Origin: Subtercola vilae
Lineage (GTDB): Bacteria; Actinomycetota; Actinomycetes; Actinomycetales; Microbacteriaceae
DNA: 47,420 bases
Reading direction: 5' to 3'
Assembly: GCF_004923255.1 (NCBI RefSeq)
Contig: NZ_QYRT01000029.1
Span: 1 to 47,420 of the forward strand
Part shown: in pieces, positions 35,157 to 44,000 of the stretch
Numbering within the stretch: the stretch's first letter is position 1
How the letters are laid out: each line of letters begins with the position of its first letter
Notes under the pieces: generated by a model
Told to the model about the DNA's origin: nothing
What the model saw: the letters and a program-made list of their open reading frames with translations, nothing else
The model's database searches: none
Position numbers and translations under genes: made by a program

Positions 35157-36113
35157 TCATGCCGCCTTTTTGTTGGCGGCGTCACCGGTTTGGGCGCCGA
35201 TATTTGAAGCATAGTATTTCTGTTCGTGCTGCTCTGGGCTTTGGTAGTCGAGGTAGCTGTGCAGCCGGTGATTGTTGTACCAGTCGACCCAGTCGAAGGT
35301 GACTTCCTCTACCGATGCGAGGTTCTTCAGCGGCCCGGTCCGGAACGGTGATCCCTTCGCGATTGCTTCGTTCTTGTACAGCCCCATCACGGTCTCTGCG
35401 GCGGCATTATCGTAAGCATCACCGACGGATCCAATCGACGCGACGAGGCCTTCCAGCGCGACGGTGTCGGTAAACCGGATGGATGTGTATTGGGATCCTG
35501 CATCCGAGTGGTGGATCATTCCGCGATTCACGGGCCGGCCGGTGTGATCCCTCCGCCATAACGCCATCTGCAGGCACGCCTCCACGAACGGGGTGTCTTT
35601 GATCGTCGAGCACTGCCAACCGACGATCGCGCGGGAGTACAAATCGATCGCGAAAGCGACATACACGAACCCTGCCCAGGTCGGCACATAGGTGAAATCG
35701 GTCACCCAGCTGTGGTTCGGGTACGGGGCCGTGAACTCGCGGTTCAGCAGATCCCCGGCACGTTCACCGTTCTTCCCCGCGATCGTTGTGCGAGTCTTTC
35801 GGCCGCGCACCAGGCCCGTCATCCCCTCGGCACGCATCACCCGATCGACGGTGTGCTTCGAAATGCCGTCGAACCCGTTCCGGTCCAGCCACGCGGTCAT
35901 CTTTCGTCGACCGTAGAGCACCTCGGGTTTCTGGCGGCCCTTCGCGTCACGCTGCCGAAGCGTGCGCAGCTGCCCGACGAGTGTCGCGTCGCTGATGGTG
36001 CGGTGTGCGGGCGGCCTTGTCTTCCATGCTCGGTACGACCGTGGGGCGACCTGGACGCCCTGCATGCGCAGGACGTCACAGATCGACTCGACCCCGTGGC
36101 CGTACGCTCTCAT
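35157..36113 (-). CDS. IS3-family transposase OrfB (DDE catalytic domain)
   Basis: The catalytic part of the IS3 transposase, 318 residues from the first Met. A helix (ESICDVLRMQGVQVAPRSYRAWK) precedes the rve integrase core. The DDE residues are in HSWVTDFTYVP (Asp), MIHHSDAGSQYTS (Asp) and ETVMGLYKNEAI (Glu, about 35 residues later), the classic D-D-35-E pattern. The frame continues upstream of the Met into the orfA overlap (SQPRIVAFIEQM), so the real product is an OrfAB fusion made by -1 programmed frameshifting near the end of orfA. Confidence 0.92.
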   Translation of the reverse strand: MRAYGHGVESICDVLRMQGVQVAPRSYRAWKTRPPAHRTISDATLVGQLRTLRQRDAKGRQKPEVLYGRRKMTAWLDRNGFDGISKHTVDRVMRAEGMTGLVRGRKTRTTIAGKNGERAGDLLNREFTAPYPNHSWVTDFTYVPTWAGFVYVAFAIDLYSRAIVGWQCSTIKDTPFVEACLQMALWRRDHTGRPVNRGMIHHSDAGSQYTSIRFTDTVALEGLVASIGSVGDAYDNAAAETVMGLYKNEAIAKGSPFRTGPLKNLASVEEVTFDWVDWYNNHRLHSYLDYQSPEQHEQKYYASNIGAQTGDAANKKAA

Positions 36114-36130
36114 CTGCTCGATGAAAGCGA

Positions 36131-36445
36131 CTATCCGCGGTTGCGAGGGTCGAGTTCCCTCGCGAAGAAAGACGCTGCCGCCTTGAGTATCTCGTTCGTT
36201 TCGCGGAGGTCACGGTTTTCTTTCTTCAACCGTTTGATCTCTTCGAGCTCCTCAGTGCTCGGGCCGGTCTTCGTGCCCGCGTCGACCTGCGCCTGAACGA
36301 TCCATTTCCGCAAGGTCTCAGCGCCGACGTTGAGCTTGGCGCCGAGGTCCTGGCACGCAGCCCACGTCGATGGGTAATCGGTCAACCGATCAAGCACCAT
36401 CCTCGTTGCGCGCTCCCGAACCTCCGCAGGGTATTTGTTGGGCAT
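36131..36445 (-). CDS. IS3-family transposase OrfA
   Basis: A 104-residue DNA-binding part of the IS3 transposase. It starts NKYPAEVRERATRMVLDRL, with a helix-turn-helix around residues 25-50 (LGAKLNVGAETLRKWIVQA). A leucine-zipper-like coiled coil follows (EEIKRLKKENRDLRETNEIL, about residues 68-87), used for oligomerisation. It is on the minus strand just inside the right end of the element. The reading frame overlaps the upstream extension of orfB, as required for frameshifting. Confidence 0.92.
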   Translation of the reverse strand: MPNKYPAEVRERATRMVLDRLTDYPSTWAACQDLGAKLNVGAETLRKWIVQAQVDAGTKTGPSTEELEEIKRLKKENRDLRETNEILKAAASFFARELDPRNRG

Positions 36446-36495
36446 ATCCGAATCCTTCCAAAGAAAGAAAACGGCACGAAATCAGGGACGGTTCA

Positions 36496-37120
36496 GGGTC
36501 GGGGAAAAATCGAGAGGTTCTTTGGAACTGTCAATACCGAACTCTTGGCCGCGCTCCCGGGCCACCTGGGGCCTGGAAATCGGACACCGACGCCTGTCCT
36601 GGATCTCGCTGGCCTTGACCGTGCGGTCAGTGAATTCATTGGCACCTACAACGACCGAACCCACAGTGAGCTGGGAATCTCGCCCCGAGATGCGTGGGTT
36701 GGCGACGGATGGCTGCCACGGATGCCCGAGAGTCTGCAAGAACTCGACGGGCTCCTTCTCACTGTTCCGAAGCACCGGGTCGTGCAACGCGACGGCATCC
36801 ACTTCCAAGGCCAACGCTACCTCGCCCCGACCCTCGCCCCCTTCGTCGGGCACACCATCACGATCCGGTACGACCCCCGCGACGTCTCCGAGATCCGCGT
36901 CTACGACCGAGACACATTCATCTGTACTGCCATTGATGAAGCCCACCCGAACTTGCGCCTCAGTCTTCGCGACATCGAGACTGCTCGCCGGGCCAGACGC
37001 AAGCAGCTGCGACGGGCGATCAATGACCGTATCCCGACCGTTGCTACCCGCGAGGAACCCCGCACCCCAGAACCAATCAAGCGGCGGACGAAGCTCCGCA
37101 CCTATGAAGAGGACGAGTGA
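36496..37120 (+). pseudogene. tniA: TniA-like DDE transposase, 3' part
   Basis: This is the remainder of the interrupted transposase. After the duplicated GGG it reads RGKIERFFGTVNTELLA, in which the Glu is the third catalytic residue of the DDE triad. The rest is the Mu-type C-terminal beta-barrel (TVPKHRVVQRDGIHFQGQRY, about residues 330-350 of the joined protein) and a basic tail. Without the N-terminal part it lacks both catalytic Asp residues, so transposition in cis is abolished unless the IS3 element excises precisely. The TGA stop overlaps the start of tniB (TGATG). Confidence 0.85.
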
Positions 37121-37932
37121 TGAACCAGGCATTCATCGTCACCAAAGAACACCGGCGCTTTACCGAGTTCGCCAACGCCGTGCGGAAAGAAAAGACCATC
37201 GGGATCTGCCACGGCGCAGCCGGCGTCGGTAAAACGAACTCCGCCCGCCGCTACGCGAACTGGGACGCTCTCGAGCCCTACATCAACGAGTGGGGACCAA
37301 GAGGCGATCACGACGCGAAGCACTACGCCATGGCGGACCGGTCCCGCACCGTCTTCTACACACCCGAAGTCCTCTGCAGGCCGAAGGACCTCATGAACGA
37401 GCTGATGCACTGGCAGATCAAAGTTGGAATCTGCGCCGATGAGCATGTCCGCTCGCTCAGCCCCGAAGCAGCGGCCGAAAAGCAGCACGATGTGACTCGT
37501 TTTGTCGAACTGCTCATCATCGACGAAGCCGAACGACTTACCCCCACGGCCCTCGAACTCCTCCGTGACCGACACGACCGCACCCACCTCGCGATGATCC
37601 TGATCGGCATGCCCGGCATCGACGAACGATTCCGCCACTACCCCCAGCTCTACAGCAGGCTCGGGTTCTCACATCACTACCGGGCACTCGGGCGCGAAGA
37701 ACTCCTGTTTGTCCTCGACCGCCACTGGAAACGACTCGGCAAGACCCTCGACCCCGACGACTTCACCGACGCACAGGCCATCGCCGCCATCGAACGCATC
37801 ACCCGCGGCAACTTCCGTCTCCTCGAACGGCTCTTCCCCCAGATCAACCGCGTGCTCAAGATCAACCAGCTGGATACGATCACCGACGACGTCATCGAAG
37901 CCGCAGCCAGCATCCTCGTCATCGGCAACTAA
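37120..37932 (+). CDS. tniB: TniB-like transposition AAA ATPase
   Basis: A 270-residue AAA+ ATPase that helps the TniA transposase recognise target DNA, comparable to Tn552 p271, Tn5053 TniB and MuB. Walker A is CHGAAGVGKTNSARR (about residues 33-47), Walker B LLIIDEAERLT (about 128-138), and the sensor region follows as MILIGMPGIDERF. The C-terminus (ITRGNFRLLERLFPQINRVL) is also found in the remnant at 19401. The start ATG overlaps the tniA stop (TGATG), and the stop codon overlaps the right terminal repeat by one base. It is intact. Confidence 0.9.
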   Translation: MNQAFIVTKEHRRFTEFANAVRKEKTIGICHGAAGVGKTNSARRYANWDALEPYINEWGPRGDHDAKHYAMADRSRTVFYTPEVLCRPKDLMNELMHWQIKVGICADEHVRSLSPEAAAEKQHDVTRFVELLIIDEAERLTPTALELLRDRHDRTHLAMILIGMPGIDERFRHYPQLYSRLGFSHHYRALGREELLFVLDRHWKRLGKTLDPDDFTDAQAIAAIERITRGNFRLLERLFPQINRVLKINQLDTITDDVIEAAASILVIGN

Positions 37933-37980
37933 CGACACAAAGCGATCACAAAACGCCGCCACCGAGCGATCAACTCCACA
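37932..37980 (-). repeat. Right terminal inverted repeat of the 18-kb transposon
   Basis: The 49-bp partner of 19750-19798, inverted, identical at 44 of 49 positions, with two TGATCGCT sites. It begins on the last base of the tniB stop codon and ends TCCACA at 37980. The sequence beyond it belongs to the truncated winged-helix gene. Confidence 0.8.
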
Positions 37981-38253
37981 GGCTTCGGCTACGGAATCCT
38001 CGTTAGCGCTGAAGTACGTTATTGGTCCGGAACCGCGAGGATGAGTTGTTCGCCGCTCCGAAATGAGCCCCGAGTGTTGCAAGGCCTCCAGATGCCGTCG
38101 AACCCCGTTCCGGGTCATGCCGACCTCGACCATAATCGCAGTGACGCTGACCTCACGCTTTGACAAAATGAAGCGAAGTATCTCGAGCCGGGCGGCAGAT
38201 ACTCCCAGACCGGCCACGGCCAGCTCGGCGTCTGTCGCATCCAGGTTTGTCAA
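37981..38253 (-). pseudogene. Winged-helix regulator truncated by the transposon end
   Basis: Ninety-one codons survive, from a TTG start at 38253. They encode a winged-helix DNA-binding domain of the ArsR/MarR-like type: SAARLEILRFILSKREVSV, then IMVEVGMTRNGVRRHLEALQ (recognition helix), then the wing with GLISERRTTHPRGSGPITYF. The frame then runs into the right terminal repeat of the transposon, which adds foreign codons. Only the final part seems to be missing. No obvious duplicate of the target is present at the other transposon end. Confidence 0.65.
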
Positions 38254-38454
38254 GAATCACGCCTGCCAGTTCCTTCAGGGGTGGCTGGTGAATTGGTGGA
38301 ATATCCGACGTTAGTGATTGCGGTGGGGTTGGGTGTGTCTGGGTTACTGCTGGACACATGGCTTTCATGTGAGCAGCGTTCCAGCGTTGGCCAACGGCAC
38401 CATTACGGTAACGCGAAGAGAGCTTCAGGCTCGACGGCTCGATAGAGTTCTCGC

Positions 38455-39087
38455 ATGCTCAGTCCAGCCAACCCTCTTGGCATCGTTCTGTTTGGAGCCG
38501 GTGCGGGCGGGGACCCCTGCCGGTATTCCGTGCTGTTGGATGCGTTCGCGGCCGCCGGGTTTGTCGTGATAGCCCCTCCAGGAGAGCGGTTTAGTCCTCA
38601 GACGGTGACCACAACGCAACTCCAAGCCCGCGTCGATGACTTACGGAACGCTCTGGCTGATAATCCCGGTCGTGACCTGCCAGTGAGCGTGGTCGGTCAC
38701 TCCATCGGAGGGTGGGCGGCTCTTTGCCTTGCCGGTGCACACCCCTGGGGCAGAGACGGTAAACCGGTCCCTGTTACTAGCGAGCCTCGCGTCACGAGGC
38801 TGGTCTTGTTCGCCCCGAGCGTCGGCTGGTTTCAGGCTCCTGCCGCACTTGATGACATCACAGCGCCGATCACCGTGCACGTCGGCGCAGCAGACATCAT
38901 CACACCACCGGCCACGGCGGAAATTCTTCGCACGTCACCTGCCGTGACATCCATCACCGTGCACCCGAATGTCGGGCACTATGACTTCATGAGTGTTCTG
39001 CCGCCGATGATGAAACCAACACCAGGGCTTGATCACCAAACCTCCCTCGACAAACTCGCTGCTTCCACCGTGCAAGCACTGCGCTGA
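38455..39087 (+). CDS. Alpha/beta hydrolase-fold protein
   Basis: A 210-residue cytoplasmic hydrolase-like protein. The strand GIVLFGAGAGGDP near the N-terminus provides the oxyanion-type loop. The nucleophile elbow is VVGHSIGGWAAL (about residues 79-90, catalytic Ser). The likely acid is Asp in HVGAADIITPP (about 142-152), and the His is in HPNVGHYDFM (about 172-181). It resembles dienelactone-hydrolase-like or esterase proteins; the substrate is unknown. ATG at 38455. It stands alone on the plus strand after the transposon, converging on the pRiA4b-like gene with a 13-bp gap. Confidence 0.82.
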   Translation: MLSPANPLGIVLFGAGAGGDPCRYSVLLDAFAAAGFVVIAPPGERFSPQTVTTTQLQARVDDLRNALADNPGRDLPVSVVGHSIGGWAALCLAGAHPWGRDGKPVPVTSEPRVTRLVLFAPSVGWFQAPAALDDITAPITVHVGAADIITPPATAEILRTSPAVTSITVHPNVGHYDFMSVLPPMMKPTPGLDHQTSLDKLAASTVQALR

Positions 39088-39100
39088 CACGCTACGTCCG

Positions 39101-39727
39101 TTACTGCGCCGCTGGACCGGATGCGGGGAACCGTTCCCGGAGGAGCCGATTTGCTACGTCAGGGTTGAACAGCGCCGGGTTGAACTGGGATGCCGGTTGC
39201 CCCGTCATTGCTGCAACCCATTCGGCGTACTCGCCGTGTTCTTCATGGGCCGGATCAGCGAGGACCATGAGGAGCTGCTCATAACCATCGACGCCGCCAC
39301 GGTCTTCCAACGGGCACCGCCCAGCACCCCTCACCACGACCACCCGCCGTTCGGCAGGCCCTGCCGAACGGATCTCGATAACGTCCAGACGGTGGAGCCA
39401 CTGATCACCGAAGTCGTACTCGTAGAACAACGGCCGATCCACGCTCAGCACCACGCCCAGCGTGATGTTTTCTTCCAGGAGGAGATCCTCGTCATCCTCC
39501 CGGAGAAACCCCGGCCCCCATCGGCGCGGCCCCGACAGACCCGACAGACCCGACCGTACCCCCGTGTCGGGGTCGGCATCGGCGAAAGCGTGAAGATGTG
39601 TGTCCTCCCACCCCATCACGACCTGCAGTACCGCATGGACCCGATCCAACAACAAGCTCGCGTCGATCTCGACCAGCCGCCACACCTCAACACGACTGCC
39701 CACCAGACCCACACGAACACACAACAC
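39101..39727 (-). CDS. Plasmid pRiA4b ORF-3-like protein
   Basis: A 208-residue protein of the pRiA4b ORF-3 family (also annotated as IS1096 TnpR-like). The characteristic parts are RVEVWRLVEIDASLLLDRVHAVLQVVMGW, quoted here by its key residues VWR and LQVVMGWEDTHLHAF (about residues 35-49), then YEYDFGDQWLHRLDV (about 103-117) and EDRGGVDGYEQLL (about 140-152). The molecular function is unknown; members are often near mobile elements. The GTG at 39727 is the only start after an upstream stop in frame. It converges with the hydrolase gene. Confidence 0.82.
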   Translation of the reverse strand: MLCVRVGLVGSRVEVWRLVEIDASLLLDRVHAVLQVVMGWEDTHLHAFADADPDTGVRSGLSGLSGPRRWGPGFLREDDEDLLLEENITLGVVLSVDRPLFYEYDFGDQWLHRLDVIEIRSAGPAERRVVVVRGAGRCPLEDRGGVDGYEQLLMVLADPAHEEHGEYAEWVAAMTGQPASQFNPALFNPDVANRLLRERFPASGPAAQ

Positions 39728-40128
39728 CTCACCCGCACCCCCACGCTACCGCCGCAGATTTCACGAATTCACGAGCCACCCCAACGAGAACGGAACGCCG
39801 ACCGATGTGTCTGTAATGCTTCTGGATCATCATTTTTGGCCGGTTCCGGCACAATCTTCATGAGAGTGTTCACACTTGGGACGCTGGAAAGATGCGGCCT
39901 GAAAGTGACCTTTTCGACAGGTTTCTGCCGTAGTTCTGGGCATTTTTGGATCTAATTCCCAGTCCGAAGGGCCGGTCCGGTGAACCGTCTCAGAAACACG
40001 CTTTCGCCTCAGCGTCATTTGGAGGGTTCCCGGCACCCTAGATTGTGAGTTGTCCGGGGGGGACCTTCGGCTTTTCTTCTGCAGATTCTTTTGCACGGTT
40101 CGTGCGTGGGGTCAGTTGGGCTGCTCTT
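39728..40128. other. Intergenic region before the RHS gene
   Basis: This roughly 400-bp gap precedes the secreted RHS protein. The reading frame of that protein opens at a GTG at 40045, but the first 28 codons do not resemble a signal peptide, so I treat them as leader. No promoter of good quality, riboswitch or RNA gene was recognised. Confidence 0.45.
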
Positions 40129-41073
40129 ATGGTGTTCAAACACCCTTTTTCCACGGTACTTGTATCGATGATCGTGACCGCTGGTCTCGTGACAGGGATT
40201 TCGGTGCCTGCGTTCGCGGACGACATCCCAACCCCTCCGCCGGTGGTGAGTACCCCGGTCGAAGCGCCATTGGAACAATCTCCGGTCCCTGCAGCTCAAG
40301 TCGCCGCGCCTGCCACCGATGACGCCGCACCCACCACGGACTCGGGCTCTATTACGGTCCCGCCGGCGCCTGTGTCCACGGCGTCAGCTTCCGACCAGAG
40401 TGCGGATCAGACTGCGGTGCAGAACTTCGACCCTGCCGGGAAACAGGTCATCGCGTCGACTGAGTTCAGCGACACCTACGCGGGCCCGAATGGTACGAAG
40501 ATTTCCTCCGTTTCTGCGACGCCCATCAACGTCCAAGACGCTGCAGCCCCGGATGCCACGGACGGGTGGGCGCCGATCCAGACCGATCTGCAGACCACCG
40601 GGGTGTGGTCCTGGCTTGGCCAGGGAGGTGCGAAAGTTGATCAGCACCCACTGCACCCACAGTTCTCCCAATACGCAGACGACGCCAACGTTTTGCAGCT
40701 GGCGAAGAACGCCAACACGATCGGGTTCACCTTGCAGGGCGCGAGCCATTCCGTTCTCGAACGCGACCTCGCACCGTCGTCGGATACGAAGAACCACCTC
40801 GAGTACAAAAACGTGTTCGGTGGCACGGACCTGGTGTACGACGTCACCACTGCGGGCGTGAACGAGCTCCTCCGCCTGAACAGCAAACCCGACACCGCGC
40901 CCGTCTGGAGGTGGCAGGTCAACGCACCAGGACTCACCGCGGTCAAAGACGCCGACGGCGGAATCACGTTCAGCGATGCTGCTGGTGCTACCGCGTTCTC
41001 GATCCCCGCACCCACCATGTGGGACTCCGCCGGCACCGACAAGAAAGCCGACGCCGCCGCAGCAGCCGGTTGA
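40129..41073 (+). CDS. RHS/PA14 surface protein, N-terminal part (frameshifted)
   Basis: This is the N-terminus of a giant secreted protein. A Sec signal peptide is seen in [20 protein letters not shown] and the following PAFA (residues about 2-28). A Pro/Thr/Ala-rich spacer (about 30-100) precedes a domain starting [20 protein letters not shown] that is typical of the N-terminal part of actinobacterial RHS proteins. The frame ends at TGA 41071, while homologous sequence continues at once in the next frame ([20 protein letters not shown]). A one-base loss in the GC-rich GCCGCCGCAGCAG stretch just before would explain this. Start ATG 40129; GTG 40045 is the alternative. Confidence 0.7.
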   Translation: MVFKHPFSTVLVSMIVTAGLVTGISVPAFADDIPTPPPVVSTPVEAPLEQSPVPAAQVAAPATDDAAPTTDSGSITVPPAPVSTASASDQSADQTAVQNFDPAGKQVIASTEFSDTYAGPNGTKISSVSATPINVQDAAAPDATDGWAPIQTDLQTTGVWSWLGQGGAKVDQHPLHPQFSQYADDANVLQLAKNANTIGFTLQGASHSVLERDLAPSSDTKNHLEYKNVFGGTDLVYDVTTAGVNELLRLNSKPDTAPVWRWQVNAPGLTAVKDADGGITFSDAAGATAFSIPAPTMWDSAGTDKKADAAAAAG

Positions 41074-44000
41074 ACCTCCTCAAAGAAGGCGACAGCTACC
41101 TCGTCTCCGTCGCCCCCGACAAAGCATGGCTCGCGGACCCGGCGCGCGTCTACCCGGTATCAGTTGACCCCAGCGTCGGACCTGACAACGACCGGGAACT
41201 GGCGTACCGCACCACCGACGGGGTGAACACGAACCTGACGAACACGAACAACCACGTGTGGGTCGGGAATTCCAACGGCAACGGTGTGTGGCGTTCGGTC
41301 GTGCACTACAACTACGAACAATTGTTCGGCAAACAAATCGTCGGGGCATACATCGCTCTTACCCGCGTTTCTGCGGAATATAGCCAAGACGCGCGTTCGG
41401 TGTCGGTCAACGCTGCGACGTGCGATGGCCCGAACTGCGCCGGAGCGGCACTTAGCAACTTCACCGTCGATAACAATTCGGGCGGCATGACCGACCCTGC
41501 AGGCACGGGAATCTCATATCAAGTTTCCGATTGGGTTCGCACGAACACAACCGGATACGGTTTCGCGTTCGGCGGCGATGAAACACCGGGGCAATACACC
41601 CTGAAAGTCTTCGACTCCCGGCTGTACATCGCATATAAGGACTACCCGACAGCTGGAGATCAGCCGACCGTCGCATCCGGCGCCTCAAACGTCATCCTCA
41701 CCCCAACCCTCGGGGTCGGCAACAGCTACGACCCCGATGGGGCGGGACTGATCAGGTGGACGCGGGTGAGCACGAACCCGAACCCCGAAATCAACCCCAT
41801 TGTTGATACCGGCTGGGTGAAAGACGGTGCGGTCACTGTTCCAAAGGCTCTCCTGCAACCCTCGACGACCTACTACTGGCGGTCCTGGGTCGCCGATGAC
41901 GCGGCGATGTACTACCCGGCCTATCCGGTGTGGCCAAACACCCCGGTGTACAGCTTCACCACCGACAGCCCGCCCAAACCAGACAAGACCACCGCCACAC
42001 CAGTAGATCATGCCGTCGTGACGACGACTCAGCCGATCCTTACTATCGGCGTACCAACCGCGCCCGATGGCCTGGCCTTTCAGTATCAGTTCAAGATCAC
42101 AACCAGCACCGATGCGATCAGCGGCCAAGTCATCGCGTCGCCCTGGCAATCAAGCAACACTTGGACCCCGGATCCGACATCGTTGCAAGACGGCGGAACC
42201 TATTCGTGGAGCGTGCTGATCAAGAACAGCGTCGATACGTACGGGCCGGTATTCGTGAACACGTTCAGCATCAACAAACGCCTCGGCACCGGTGGCCCAT
42301 CGCCCTCTGATGCGGCCGGCCCGGTGTCGGTGAACCTCGGCAACGGCAACGTGAACATGTCGTTCAGCTCGCCGACGGTCAGCACTGTGGGCGGCGCGAT
42401 GGGAATGGGGTTCACCTACAACTCAGAGGCCCCCTCGAACGCCGGGCTCAATGCGGAGTACTTCAATGGCATGCCCGCCACGCCGACGAATCCCACCGCG
42501 GACTTCGCTGGGGCGACGAAGGTGCTCTCGAGGGTCGACCCGCAGATCAACTTCAACTGGGGCGACGGCACCGGCGGCACACCCGGTTCACCGGCGCCGG
42601 GCCTCGTCGATACCGATCACTTCCTCGCCCGGTGGACAGGGTTCATCCAGAGCCCCGACGCGGCGGCGACCCAGTATCAGTTCGGGTACGCCCGCGACGA
42701 CGGCGCGCAAGTACTCGTCGGCGGTGCGACCGTCGTTGATCAGTGGAACACCGCCGCGCAGGTCAGCTGGGGCAGCGCGACTGCTCTGTCGACGACCCCG
42801 TCAGCGATCACGGTGAACTATTACGAGAACACCAGCGGCGCGACCATGGTGCTGCTCGTCAGAAAACAAGGCGACACCGGACCCGGGATGGTCGTACCCC
42901 CATCATGGTTCACCCGTACCGTGGCGACACTCCCGACGGGCTGGTCGGCGTCGACGCCGATTGCCGGGCCGGCCGGGTTCTATTCGAAGGCACAGGTCAA
43001 CGACACGTCGGTGGTTCTCACCGACGCATCCGGTGCCGTGCACACGTACGTCAGCAAGCCCGGCGGCAGCTACACGCCCCCGGCAGGCGAGGCGGGCATT
43101 CTCACCGTCGACGCCTCGAAGCAAGTCAGCCTCACCGATGAGGCCGGCACCGTGTACCTGTTCAACGCCGCCGGGGTCGTCGCCCAGATCTCATCACCGC
43201 AGGAAGTTCTGAAACCGGCAGCGCCTAAAGTCCATTTCCGGCCCGATTCAGGCTTGATGGACCTGATCGGCGACCCGCTCTCCGCGACCACTACAGGATC
43301 CGACACAACCTATGGGCGACAAGTAACTTTCGTATACACCACCGATACCGCCGCCCAAGCCGGAAAGAACGACGACATCGTGAACGGAAAGGTCTGTAAC
43401 ACAGATCCCAAAAGTTTCACGGGCACCGCAGCGTTGACGGTCGGGCCGCTGCTCTGCCGGATCATCTACCCCGGCCATCTGCCTGGTGTGCAGGACTACA
43501 CCGAGATCGAATACAACCCCAACGGGCAACTCACGAAAATCACGAATCCCGGCAACGCCCAATCGACGTTCGCGTACGACGCGCAGGGCCGGGTCAGCGT
43601 GATCAGGAACGTGCTGCAGAACGACTGGCTCACCGCGCTTCCCGCGGCCACCCCGGCGCGGACAGCGACAGCAACAAACGCGACGACAATCAGCTACGAC
43701 ACTCGAGGCCGGGCGACGAAGGTCGCACTGCCCGCCCCCGACGGCGTTACCGCGTCAGCTCAACCCACGAAGCTCTACACCTACGGCGACACCCTCAGCC
43801 CCGCAGTCGTCAACACCACGTACGTCGACAGTGTCGACAGCGCTGGCACACCGCTGCCGAACACGCGTGTCGGTACCGGGCACGCCGAAACCGTCACCTA
43901 CGACAGCGGACTTCACACCCTAACAAGTACCAGTGCAATGGGTCTCCTCACCAAAACCGAATGGAATGAAAAAGACCAAACCCAGTCTGTGACGAACGCG

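Larger units (their letters stand above)
35141..36495 (-). mobile_element. IS3-family insertion sequence inside tniA
   Basis: A 1355-bp element. Its ends are imperfect inverted repeats beginning TGAACCGTCCC on the left and TGAACCGTCCCTGATTTCG on the right (read inward). It is flanked on both sides by GGG (35138-35140 and 36496-36498), the 3-bp target duplication usual for IS3 elements. It encodes OrfA and OrfB on the minus strand in overlapping frames. Genes and ends are intact. Confidence 0.93.

Noticed and set aside
37669-37980. C-terminal half of a 194-residue winged-helix protein
   Set aside because: That part is antisense to tniB and the terminal repeat. Only the first 91 codons belong to the regulator.
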